A DNA stretch of 22,889 bases, taken from NCBI GenBank assembly GCA_964550465.1, contig CAZJZH010000010.1:1-22889 (forward strand), written 5' to 3'. Shown here piece after piece: positions 11,835 through 18,962 of the stretch; position 1 is the stretch's first letter, and every line of letters starts with the position of its first letter. The notes under the pieces were generated by a model. It did no database searches. It was not told the DNA's origin and was given only the letters and a program-made list of their open reading frames with translations. The stretch comes from CAZJZH01 sp964550465 (GTDB lineage: Bacteria; Patescibacteriota; Patescibacteriia; JACRDY01). A program made the translations under genes and the position numbers.

Positions 11835-12791
11835 CTACCACTGGTAATTACGCCAGGCCCAATCCAGCAAGGCTTTGGTGTCGCTGAATCGTGAATCGAT
11901 ACTACCACTGCCCAAGACCACAGAAATCACTCGCTGGTCACCACGCTGCACCGCTGTAGTCAGACAGTAGCCGGCCTGTTCGGTAAAGCCAGTCTTACCA
12001 CCCAAGATATCAAACGGTTCGTCATCTAAGTATGAGCCAATCAACCAGTTGGTGGCATCAATCCGGCGTTGCACGCCATTGACCGTAGCCTGGTATCGTC
12101 CTTGGCCGCTAAACCGGGCGATATCCGGATGACTGAGAGCGGCCCGGACTAGCTTAGCTACATCATGAGCGGAAGCGGTGTTTTGGCCAGATAACCCAGT
12201 CACCTCTGCAAACGAAGCAGTGGTCATACCTAGCTGTTCGGCTAGAGCGTTCATTTCCTCTACAAAGACCGCTGGCGCTAAGTCTGTAGTGCGCTGCAAG
12301 GCCACAATCGCCTCGTTAGATGATTGCATCAAAGCTGCCGCAAACAAATCACGCACTGTCACCGTCTCCCCCACCCGGAAAATAGGCGTAGCACCAGCCC
12401 GCTGGTCATCAGCCGTAATAGTCACCGCCGTATCCCAGCCGGGATTGTGTTCTAAAAATACCAAGGCTGACATCAGCTTAGTGATACTGGCGATAGCTCG
12501 AACCTGCTCAGCGTTTTCACTATAGAGCACTAAGCCGCTCTCCCAGTCCACTACCAGGCTACTCTGGGCGCTAATACTCATGCCAATACTGGCCGGATTA
12601 ATCCGTTGAGGCACCGGTCGCTGGGCTTCTTGGGCTTGTGGTAGACGATTAGCTACTACTTCGTCTCCGGCTGACTCCGTCACGGTTGGCGGCACTGGTG
12701 CGGCTACAAACTCAATATAGTTGCCACTGACGGGCAACTGCAGTGTTGAAAGGAATGAAGAAACCACTAAGGCGGTGATGATGCTGATCAT
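11835..12791 (-). CDS. D-alanyl-D-alanine carboxypeptidase/endopeptidase (PBP family), 318 aa
   Basis: A serine peptidase that trims peptidoglycan peptides outside the membrane. The three active-site motifs are present: SxxK as ASITKLM (Ser102, Lys105), SxN as SSN (Ser157, Asn159), and KTG as GGKTGFTEQAG (Lys266). An N-terminal hydrophobic segment (IITALVVSSFLSTL) acts as signal or anchor, followed by a Pro/Gln/Ala-rich linker up to about residue 70. The protein is short, lacking the C-terminal beta domain and amphipathic anchor of classical DacA, and so resembles the PBP7/DacA-like minimal type. It begins 2 bases after scpB, inside an operon otherwise devoted to condensin and translation quality genes. 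Confidence 0.92.
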   Translation of the reverse strand: MISIITALVVSSFLSTLQLPVSGNYIEFVAAPVPPTVTESAGDEVVANRLPQAQEAQRPVPQRINPASIGMSISAQSSLVVDWESGLVLYSENAEQVRAIASITKLMSALVFLEHNPGWDTAVTITADDQRAGATPIFRVGETVTVRDLFAAALMQSSNEAIVALQRTTDLAPAVFVEEMNALAEQLGMTTASFAEVTGLSGQNTASAHDVAKLVRAALSHPDIARFSGQGRYQATVNGVQRRIDATNWLIGSYLDDEPFDILGGKTGFTEQAGYCLTTAVQRGDQRVISVVLGSGSIDSRFSDTKALLDWAWRNYQW

Positions 12792-12793
12792 AC

Positions 12794-13366
12794 TTAGGTT
12801 GTCTCTACTGCTGCCTCGTCAGCTACTGAGTCTGACTCATCATTAAGCAAATCCTGCAAATACTGATGCTGATTGAGCTTGTCATAATCTGGTAATTTCT
12901 CCGGCGCATCCAGACCAATATATTTCATAAACTCCATCGTCACCTGGTAGCGCGGCATGTTGTGTTGATCAACACTTTCTTCAATCAAGCCCCGCATCAT
13001 CAGGTTGCGCAGAATCAAACTACAGTTGACACCGCGGATCATCTCCAGCTCAATCTTGGTCACCGGCCCGCGGTAGGCAATAACCGTCAAGGTCTCCAGT
13101 GACGGTTTGGTTAGTTCACCGGTCATTTCGTCTTTAACAAAATCCTGAGCCAATTCATGCGTAGCGCCACTGGTCATCATCTGGACCGTGTCATCCACCG
13201 TTTTGATAGCAATACCGCGATCAGCGTAGTCGGCCTGTAGTTCAGTCACTGCCGTTTTAACAGCCGGCAGTTTTTCACCCACCGTACTGGCCAGCTTCTT
13301 GATGGCTAGTGGCTTGGGTGAAATAAACAAGATACTTTCGATTTTTTGCTTAAGAGAAACAGACAT
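12794..13366 (-). CDS. scpB: Segregation and condensation protein B, 190 aa
   Basis: ScpB dimerises through winged helices and binds ScpA in the SMC condensin complex. The family signature covers the second winged helix: LTKPSLETLTVIAYRGPVTK and IELEMIRGVNCSLILRNLMMRGLIEE. The N-terminal winged helix begins LKQKIESILFISPKPLAIKKLA. An acidic tail (NDESDSVADEAAVETT) ends the protein. It starts 3 bases after scpA, with no Shine-Dalgarno, consistent with coupled production of the two subunits. Confidence 0.95.
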   Translation of the reverse strand: MSVSLKQKIESILFISPKPLAIKKLASTVGEKLPAVKTAVTELQADYADRGIAIKTVDDTVQMMTSGATHELAQDFVKDEMTGELTKPSLETLTVIAYRGPVTKIELEMIRGVNCSLILRNLMMRGLIEESVDQHNMPRYQVTMEFMKYIGLDAPEKLPDYDKLNQHQYLQDLLNDESDSVADEAAVETT

Positions 13367-13369
13367 AGC

Positions 13370-14074
13370 TTAGACAGATTGTTTATTGCGGATAGTAATG
13401 TCAGTAAAAAGTTCATCCTGATCCAGCTCCACCACCCGCTGTTTAACTAATTCTAGCAAAGCTAAGAAGCTAACGATAGTGTCACCCTTATTACCACGAG
13501 CTACTACTGAATGAAAGGTGGTCTCGGCCGCGGTTTTGATAACACTGCGCAGGTGATCAATTTTTTCTTCGATACTAACCACCTTTTCAACGATTCTTTC
13601 CGGCAAATGAACCACCGGCTCCAGTCGGGCAATGACTGCAGCGAATAAATCACGCATGGTATCAACGGTCAACTTTTTAGGCGGGTGAAACTCCGGGGCG
13701 ATACCGACCGGCAGCTTTTCTCGTGAATGACTAAACTGCTGCTGGGCAATCATTTTTTCCAACTCAACTGAGGCGGCGGCAAATTCTTTATACAGCTTCA
13801 GTTGTTTCTCCAGATCCCCCACATCCTCCTCTTCTTCTACCTGCAGGTGTGGTAACAGGGCTTTTGATTTGAGTAACATCAACTTAGCGGCCACCAACAA
13901 AAAATCGGCCATCTGGTACGGGTCAATCTGTTGGCCGGAACGGACGTGGCGCAGGTACTCATCGGTCACCTGAGCCAGCGAGATGGTGGTAATATCGAGC
14001 TCTTCTTTTTCAATCAGTTGCAGCAGTAAGTCGAGTGGACCGGAAAACTCCCCGGCGGAAATATGATAAGACAT
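13370..14074 (-). CDS. scpA: Segregation and condensation protein A, 234 aa
   Basis: ScpA is the kleisin that bridges the SMC heads. The N-terminal motif FSGPLDLLLQLIEKEELDI contacts the SMC neck; MADFLLVAAKLMLLKSKALLP is the conserved helix, and the C-terminal winged helix contains GDTIVSFLALLELVKQRVVEL. Length and order are typical. It lies 9 bases after the ybaK-like gene and directly before scpB. The ATG at 14074 has no Shine-Dalgarno. No smc gene lies in the window. Confidence 0.96.
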   Translation of the reverse strand: MSYHISAGEFSGPLDLLLQLIEKEELDITTISLAQVTDEYLRHVRSGQQIDPYQMADFLLVAAKLMLLKSKALLPHLQVEEEEDVGDLEKQLKLYKEFAAASVELEKMIAQQQFSHSREKLPVGIAPEFHPPKKLTVDTMRDLFAAVIARLEPVVHLPERIVEKVVSIEEKIDHLRSVIKTAAETTFHSVVARGNKGDTIVSFLALLELVKQRVVELDQDELFTDITIRNKQSV

Positions 14075-14083
14075 GGGGCGGTA

Positions 14084-14683
14084 CTATTTTTTCTTGGCTG
14101 TTTTTTTCTTCGCTACCGGTTTTTTCTTGGCAGCTGCTTTCTTTTTGGCTGTCGTCTTTTTGGCTGGAGATTTTTTAGCAGCTGTCTTTTTCTTAGCCGC
14201 GGCCTTTGGCTTCTTATAGCCAGCTGACTCAGAAAAAGCCGCCAGATTGGCTTGCTCTAAATTAATAAAATCTTTGACCTTCATATGGACACTCTGGTTG
14301 AAACTACCGGCATTCATGATCACCTTCTGTGTCTTAAGCAAACTCTTGTCCACCAGCGTCTCCAGTTTATGCAGGGCACCAAAAGGCGTGATACCACCGA
14401 CTTTAACCTTGAGCACTTTTTCCATCACCTTTTCTTTGGGGATGCTAACTTTTTTGGCCTTCAGCGCCTTGGCTAGTTTAGAAAAATCAATTTTGCGACC
14501 AGCCGGCAAGACAATAATTTTGTATTGACTATCTACCTTGACCAGCAAGGCTTTAGCGATACTGTCTAAGTCTGACCGCAGCGTCTGGGCCAGGTCATGA
14601 GCGGTGTAAATGGTTTTATGGTCAACCACGTCAAAGCTGATGCCATGTTTGTCTAAATAGTTGAGGACTTTTTTGCCGATCAT
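14084..14683 (-). CDS. YbaK/EbsC-type aminoacyl-tRNA deacylase with a histone H1-like tail, 199 aa
   Basis: Residues 1-155 form a YbaK/ProX-type editing domain, a family that hydrolyses misacylated tRNA in trans. Seen are ALLVKVDSQYKIIVLPAGRKIDF and the family motif VGGITPFGALHK. Residues 157-199 are a low-complexity tail of Lys, Ala, Thr and Pro (units such as AAKKK, KTAKKK), like the DNA- or RNA-binding tails of histone H1-like proteins. This tail is not part of the usual family and probably increases nucleic-acid affinity. The ATG at 14683 has no Shine-Dalgarno; the preceding bases actually read CCTCCT. A TATACT -10 gives a leader of about 23 bases. It is first in a five-gene operon. Confidence 0.9.
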   Translation of the reverse strand: MIGKKVLNYLDKHGISFDVVDHKTIYTAHDLAQTLRSDLDSIAKALLVKVDSQYKIIVLPAGRKIDFSKLAKALKAKKVSIPKEKVMEKVLKVKVGGITPFGALHKLETLVDKSLLKTQKVIMNAGSFNQSVHMKVKDFINLEQANLAAFSESAGYKKPKAAAKKKTAAKKSPAKKTTAKKKAAAKKKPVAKKKTAKKK

Positions 14684-14712
14684 AGGAGGTGAGGATTGCC
14701 AATAATGCTTGT

Positions 14713-14718
14713 AGTATA
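14713..14718 (-). promoter_or_regulatory. -10 element of the ybaK-scpAB operon
   Basis: TATACT on the minus strand, about 30 bases before the start codon. No good -35 hexamer is seen 16-18 bases upstream; instead the T-rich spacer runs into the heptad array at 14734, which may act as the upstream element. Confidence 0.5.
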
Positions 14719-14733
14719 GCAGAAATAGGAAAA

Positions 14734-14868
14734 AAGTGTGAGAGATGGGAGATGAGGTATGGGATATGGGATATGGGATATGAGAGATGGGATATAGGAT
14801 ATGAGATATGGGAGATGAAGGCTCAATCTTCGCTGTTTGTTTGTCAGGTCACTAAATATCTCATATCT
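14734..14868. repeat. Heptad array (GGATATG-type) with an inverted copy
   Basis: From 14734 to 14817 the + strand is twelve in-phase 7-bp units of consensus RGRKATG; GGATATG occurs three times in a row from 14762. An inverted piece at 14855-14868 (AATATCTCATATCT) pairs with 12 bases of the array (GATATGAGATAT). It covers the region just upstream of the ybaK operon -10. Confidence 0.88.
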
Positions 14869-14870
14869 AA

Positions 14871-14906
14871 ACAAAAACCCCCGAACTCCTTGATGGAATC
14901 CGGGGG
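14871..14906 (-). terminator. Terminator of the three-gene orphan operon
   Basis: CCCCCG (14878-14883) pairs with CGGGGG (14901-14906), with a few internal mismatches and an inner CTCC/GGA pairing. On the minus strand it is followed by TTTTTGTTT. It lies 10 bases after the stop of the gene at 14917. Confidence 0.85.
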
Positions 14907-14916
14907 TGTAGGCGTT

Positions 14917-15768
14917 TTATGCGGCCTGCGACTGCGCAGGCAAAGAAACGGCATATGGCTGCTTGCGGCCTCGGTCAGCCGCATAGAGATGGAAGCCGAA
15001 GTGCCAAAACTTGCCAATCCAGACGGTTTGGCCGTCATCAGTTTGGCTGGTGGTTGCCACCAGTTGCTCACGGATCAACCGCCTGCCAACTGCGATCTTG
15101 AAGGCGCTCAGCACCCAAGCCACTTCCACTGCACTAAGAAATAGCTGATGCGGCTCCTGCGGCTGAGCTAACACTTGCCAATCCAATTCTTGGTCCTTGG
15201 ATCCGTTCAGTCGCAGTGATCGCGGTACCAGTAACCAACGGCAACTCACAGTTTCTTCGACAGCAAAGCGCTGTACATCCTGGAGGAACCAATCCTTATT
15301 GTCTTGTTGTTTGCGGGAACTCCCCCGATACAGCAACAATACTGCTTCGGCCTTCATATCAGCTAGCGTCAGTGGTCGCGGCGGCCCCGGGATCAGCAAC
15401 CAGTTGTTGTCCGCTAACCACTGCAGCCGCTCTAATGACGGCAAGGCGTGATTAAGCATTTCCAGTTGCTCGGCACTGTACTCGAACTGTGGACCAAAGC
15501 TGCTAGTGATCTGCTGCGGTGTGATGTAACGATCATGCAACAAATACCGTGCCAAGACGTCCGGCGACATAGCCATCTGAATGACCTGCTCAACCATAAA
15601 GTCAGTCACGCGATCAGACAACAACTGACCACCAGCTAAGACTTGTGCCATTTGTTCCGGATTCAGCTTCTGCTTTTTGACCTGTTGCTGCACTCGGTGA
15701 CCCACTGTGTCCATCAGCTTAGCAAACTGTTTGGCTTGCTGTTGCTTGGTCGATGCTTTTTTAGCCAT
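14917..15768 (-). CDS. Orphan hypothetical protein, 283 aa
   Basis: No family recognised. The N-terminal 60 residues are Lys/Gln-rich and helical (ASTKQQQAKQFAKLMDTVGHRVQQQVKKQKL). A middle part contains YLLHDRYITPQQITSSFG, and a C-terminal part is rich in aromatic residues (VWIGKFWHFGFHLYAADRGRKQPYAV). No membrane segment or signal peptide is evident. The ATG at 15768 is chosen because it sits just after the preceding gene's stop, with purine-rich AAGGAAAGGGG before it; the longer frame to 15822 would overlap the paralog. It is the last gene of an operon with two paralogous proteins, ending at a strong terminator. Functional linkage with them is likely but its nature is unknown. Confidence 0.72.
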   Translation of the reverse strand: MAKKASTKQQQAKQFAKLMDTVGHRVQQQVKKQKLNPEQMAQVLAGGQLLSDRVTDFMVEQVIQMAMSPDVLARYLLHDRYITPQQITSSFGPQFEYSAEQLEMLNHALPSLERLQWLADNNWLLIPGPPRPLTLADMKAEAVLLLYRGSSRKQQDNKDWFLQDVQRFAVEETVSCRWLLVPRSLRLNGSKDQELDWQVLAQPQEPHQLFLSAVEVAWVLSAFKIAVGRRLIREQLVATTSQTDDGQTVWIGKFWHFGFHLYAADRGRKQPYAVSLPAQSQAA

Positions 15769-15820
15769 CAGCCCTACCCCTTTCCTTGTTGTGGGACGGG
15801 TAGTTGTGGAACAAAGAACC
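15766..15820 (-). repeat. Duplicated gene junction, copy 1
   Basis: This 55-bp stretch spans the end of one paralog, its stop and ribosome site, and the ATG of the next gene. It is repeated at 16284-16338 with three differences. The unit that was duplicated in tandem therefore extends past the stop to the next start codon. Confidence 0.8.
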
Positions 15821-16286
15821 ACATCGAGCGCGCGTTACCCCAGGTGAAGACATTACCGAACCGGTAGATATTGGCCTTGAGCTTGCCACCGCCATACACT
15901 CCCACACAGACCACGAAAAACTCAACATTTGATTTAGTCAGGAAGAAGTTCCCTTGGTCAATTCTGCGGAGATGATCACGATGATTCTGACAGATCTCGA
16001 TAATCTGATCTTGGGTCAGGCACAGCTGGCGCAGATCCGACGATAGCGAACCGAAGATCTGGGCGAAGCAGTTACCGATCACCATCTCGTAGGGGCAAAT
16101 CTGCATTTCCTCAGTTAGCTCTGCCGGCTGGTTGACTCCCCAGTTGTTGAAATCGCCGTCGATGCCGGCATTGAACACATCCTCAGCTTTGGCGATGACG
16201 CGGGAGCCATCAGTTGGTCCAATGATCAATGGTTGCTGCGGATCGGTCAGTAGTTGTAGGTACGGTGTCTGTTGTGGTAGTGGCAT
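15774..16286 (-). CDS. Orphan protein, downstream member of a tandem paralog pair, 170 aa
   Basis: It shares with the next upstream gene a core running from IGPTDGSRVIAKAEDVF through AGIDGDFNNWGVN, AQIFGSLSSDL and NFFLTKSN to FFVPQLPVPQQG. I associate this type of small protein with candidate phyla radiation genomes, but I know of no assigned function. Conserved Asp, Asn, Trp and Gly residues suggest a structured binding domain. This copy lacks the N-terminal helical region of its paralog and has extra cysteines (QICPYEM, GNCFAQ, LCLTQ, EICQN). The ATG at 16286 has AAGGAAGGGAG upstream, around the preceding stop. Middle gene of a three-gene operon. Confidence 0.78.
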   Translation of the reverse strand: MPLPQQTPYLQLLTDPQQPLIIGPTDGSRVIAKAEDVFNAGIDGDFNNWGVNQPAELTEEMQICPYEMVIGNCFAQIFGSLSSDLRQLCLTQDQIIEICQNHRDHLRRIDQGNFFLTKSNVEFFVVCVGVYGGGKLKANIYRFGNVFTWGNARSMWFFVPQLPVPQQGKG

Positions 16287-16338
16287 CAGCCCTACTCCCT
16301 TCCTTGTTGTGGGACGGGTAGTTGTGGAACGAAGAACC
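16284..16338 (-). repeat. Duplicated gene junction, copy 2
   Basis: Partner of the 55-bp junction at 15766-15820, 52 of 55 bases identical. It holds the end of the upstream paralog, the Shine-Dalgarno, and the ATG of the downstream one. Confidence 0.8.
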
Positions 16339-16897
16339 GAGGCCTGCGAACGGCGTCCCAGACTTCGGCACTCTCGAACCGGTAGACGTTGGCGTGAAGC
16401 CGACCGTCGTCGTAGAAGTATACCCTTGCCACGAAGAACTCCTCGTTCGATTCGGTCAAGAAGAAGTTCTCGCCACTAGCGAACTGGTCAGGGTGCGCGA
16501 CCACGTATGCGATGATCTGCTCCTGCGTCCAGCACAGCTGGGGCAAGTCCGCCGCCAGCGAGCCGAAGATCTGGGCGAAGTTGCCGTTCTGCACCAGCTC
16601 GTAGGGAGGACTGACCACCATTTCCTTGGTCGCTGCTCCCGGCCGGTTGACTCCCCAGTTGTTAAAATCGCCATCAATGCCAGCCGTGAACACATCCTCG
16701 GCGTTGGCGATGATGCGCTCACCCTTGGTTGGACCGATAGTGATCGACTGACCGGAGAGAAGACAAAGATACTGCGACCCATTTTCCCCAAATCGATTGG
16801 GATTTTTCAGAAAGGCTGCCAGGTTTTGGCGCGTAACGCGACCGGCGTCGATTTGAATCAACAACTCCTTCAACTGTCTGAACGTAACTGGGGACAT
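16292..16897 (-). CDS. Orphan protein, upstream member of a tandem paralog pair, 201 aa
   Basis: An N-terminal helical segment of about 50 residues (FRQLKELLIQIDAGRVTRQNLAAFLKNP) precedes the core shared with the downstream paralog: IGPTKGERIIANAEDVF, AGIDGDFNNWGVN, YELVQNGNFAQIFGSLAADL, ENFFLTESNEEFFVARV, and the end RFFVPQLPVPQQG. The start at 16897 is preferred over in-frame upstream ATGs because AGGATAGGA lies just before it. GC content is visibly higher here than in the downstream copy, so the two have diverged in composition. No known function. It is first in a three-gene operon; I could not assign a promoter in 16898-17012. Confidence 0.78.
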   Translation of the reverse strand: MSPVTFRQLKELLIQIDAGRVTRQNLAAFLKNPNRFGENGSQYLCLLSGQSITIGPTKGERIIANAEDVFTAGIDGDFNNWGVNRPGAATKEMVVSPPYELVQNGNFAQIFGSLAADLPQLCWTQEQIIAYVVAHPDQFASGENFFLTESNEEFFVARVYFYDDGRLHANVYRFESAEVWDAVRRPRFFVPQLPVPQQGRE

Positions 16898-17012
16898 TGT
16901 CCTATCCTTTTGCATCCAACCGTCAAACAACGCTGCATTCGACCCCATGCCGAACACATTGCTGCCAATAACAGAGGGACACCCTATAGCCACGGTCTAT
17001 CCGCAGCCTGTT

Positions 17013-17057
17013 ACCAATAAAAAGAACAGATATGGTATTTAACCATACCTGCTCTTT
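17013..17057 (-). terminator. Terminator of the asnS-RDD-aspS operon
   Basis: AAAGAACAGATATGG (17021-17035) pairs with CCATACCTGCTCTTT (17043-17057) over 15 positions, two of them G-U on the RNA. On the minus strand a T-rich tract follows (complement of 17013-17020). Confidence 0.88.
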
Positions 17058-17073
17058 ACTGTCAATAATTTAC

Positions 17074-18492
17074 CTACTTACTCTTCTTTACCTCAATCCC
17101 CAGCTCATCCAGCTGCTCATCCGTCACTGTAGTCGGCGCGCCCATTAATGGGTCGCGGACATCGCCAGTCAGTGGAAAAGCAATCACTTCGCGGATGTTT
17201 TTCTCCCCACAGAGGATAGACACTAAGCGATCTAGTCCCGGCGCGATCCCGCCGTGTGGTGGCGCACCGTAGCGGAAGGCTTCGATCAAATGACTGAACT
17301 GCTCTTTTTGTTCGGCCGTAAAGCCAATCAAATCCCACACCTGCTGCTGCACCGCCGGGTCATGAATACGGACACTACCGCCCCCGACCTCTAGACCATT
17401 GAGCACCAGATCATGCTGATAGGAGCGCACCTGGCCCGGGTCTGTGTCGAGCAGCGCCACGTCTTCTTCTTTTGGCGCGGTAAACATGTGGTGACTAGGC
17501 GCCCACTGTGCCTTACCAGAACCATGGAAGAAATCATCTTCGCTCTGCTCGGTAAAGAGTGGGAAGTCCACCACCCAAGCAAAGGCTAATTCATTGGGGT
17601 CAGCTGGATTTTTACGCAGGTCAGGCTTGTCAGTGCCGTATTTTTCCATCACCTCATCGTATGACAATCGTGGCCACGGTTCGAACGTCAGAGTTTTATC
17701 TGGGAATAACTGCTTGACCATGGTGGTGAACATGTTTTCCGTCAACTGCAAAATTTCCTCTTGGCTGAAAAACGACATCTCCATATCCAGTTGATAGAAC
17801 TCACCGGGGCTGCGGTCTGCTCGCGCGTCTTCGTCTCGGAAACAGGGCGCGATCTGGAAATATTTCTCAATTCCTGCCACCATCAGCAACTGTTTGTACT
17901 GCTGCGGTGACTGCGGCAAGGCAAAAAACGTACCGTGATGGACTCGAGACGGTACCAGGTAATCCCGCGCTCCTTCTGGGGTAGACTTTGACAAGATCGG
18001 CGTCTGCAAATAGGTGAACCCTTGCTTGGTCAGATACTCAATGATGTAGGCAATAATAGCTGACCGCTGCTTGATGTTATCCGCCATCCGCTGGTGTCGT
18101 AGGTCTAGGTAGCGGTACTGCAAACGCAGCTCTTCGTTAGCCTGGCGGTCTTCGTTTTCAATCTCAAACGGTGGCGTGGCTGACTGACTAATCAGCTCGA
18201 CTTGCTTAACCAGCAGCTCAATCTTACCAGTGCTCATGTCCGGGTTAATATTTTTCTCCCCTCGCTCTTGGACTACTCCCGTCAAAGCGATGACTGACTC
18301 TGGCTTAATATCTTTGACTATCTCAAAGGAATCATCCATCTCAGCTGGCACTAAGACAGTTTGGATAATGCCCGTCGAGTCACGCAGTTCAATAAATGAA
18401 ATTTTACCCATATCGCGTTTAACATGGACCCAGCCCTTGAGGGTCACCTGCTGACCAACTTGGTCAATAGTGTCGATAACGTATGTTTTCAT
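17074..18492 (-). CDS. aspS: Aspartyl-tRNA synthetase lacking the bacterial insertion domain, 472 aa
   Basis: A class IIb synthetase that charges tRNA-Asp. The N-terminal OB-fold anticodon-binding domain carries VTLKGWVHVKRDMGKISFIELRD. Motif 2 is CFRDEDARADRSPGEFYQLD and motif 3 is HGGIAPGLDRLVSIL; the flipping loop region TPEGARDYLVPSR is present. Usual bacterial AspRS is near 590 residues because of the GAD insertion between the KPDLR motif and the VVDFPLF strand. Here only about a dozen residues separate KPDLR from WVVDFPLF, so that domain is absent. An asparaginyl-tRNA synthetase is in the same operon, so a discriminating enzyme would suffice. The ATG lies 1 base after the RDD gene and has no Shine-Dalgarno. 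Confidence 0.96.
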   Translation of the reverse strand: MKTYVIDTIDQVGQQVTLKGWVHVKRDMGKISFIELRDSTGIIQTVLVPAEMDDSFEIVKDIKPESVIALTGVVQERGEKNINPDMSTGKIELLVKQVELISQSATPPFEIENEDRQANEELRLQYRYLDLRHQRMADNIKQRSAIIAYIIEYLTKQGFTYLQTPILSKSTPEGARDYLVPSRVHHGTFFALPQSPQQYKQLLMVAGIEKYFQIAPCFRDEDARADRSPGEFYQLDMEMSFFSQEEILQLTENMFTTMVKQLFPDKTLTFEPWPRLSYDEVMEKYGTDKPDLRKNPADPNELAFAWVVDFPLFTEQSEDDFFHGSGKAQWAPSHHMFTAPKEEDVALLDTDPGQVRSYQHDLVLNGLEVGGGSVRIHDPAVQQQVWDLIGFTAEQKEQFSHLIEAFRYGAPPHGGIAPGLDRLVSILCGEKNIREVIAFPLTGDVRDPLMGAPTTVTDEQLDELGIEVKKSK

Positions 18493-18493
18493 A

Positions 18494-18952
18494 TTAGGCA
18501 GTCTGATTATCTGTCGTGGCTCGACCCTTCAGCACCAGCGTGCCGGCAATCATGTCGTGCAAACCCTGTTTCTTAGCGGTAAAGCCGGCCATGATAAAAC
18601 CAATATAGACAATGGCCGCTGAAATAATTTTGGCAAAGTACCGGCCGGTGGCTCGCCCAAAGCCCAGCCGCTGACCGCGCGCATCAGTCACACGCAAACC
18701 CAGTAACCGCTTACCAACAGTAGCCTGCCACGGTGAACTCTGCAGTGCCGCAAAGTAGATATAACCTACCAGCAGCGTCACTATCTGGCTGACAGAAAAC
18801 AACTCAGTCGTCACTGGTGGCTGACCAATGCCTTTGAAAAATAACGACACGATGGCACCGATGATGATGCCATCAATACACAGGGCCACGAGGCGAATCC
18901 AAAAGCCGGCGTAGCGGATGGGCTGTTGTGATGGGAGTGATGATTGTTCCAT
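18494..18952 (-). CDS. RDD family membrane protein, 152 aa
   Basis: The RDD family consists of small integral membrane proteins with Arg-Asp-Asp-like signatures, mostly of unknown role, some linked to ion transport. Visible are RYAGFWIRLVALCIDGIIIGAIV (first helix with R and D), SPWQATVGKRLLGLRVTD and GRATGRYFAKIISAAIVYIGFIMAGF, with KKQGLHDMIAGTLV at the end. About three membrane segments are expected. It sits tightly between asnS (10-base gap) and aspS (1-base gap), so it is co-transcribed with both synthetases; a functional connection is not obvious. No Shine-Dalgarno. Confidence 0.88.
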   Translation of the reverse strand: MEQSSLPSQQPIRYAGFWIRLVALCIDGIIIGAIVSLFFKGIGQPPVTTELFSVSQIVTLLVGYIYFAALQSSPWQATVGKRLLGLRVTDARGQRLGFGRATGRYFAKIISAAIVYIGFIMAGFTAKKQGLHDMIAGTLVLKGRATTDNQTA

Positions 18953-18962
18953 ATGATAAACG

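Noticed and set aside
14734..14868. CRISPR array
   Set aside because: The units are 7 bp with no spacers, and no cas gene is nearby; it is a tandem heptad repeat.
14689..15144. Plus-strand frame through the heptad array
   Set aside because: Its repetitive protein is a by-product of the 7-bp repeat, and it runs antisense into a supported gene.
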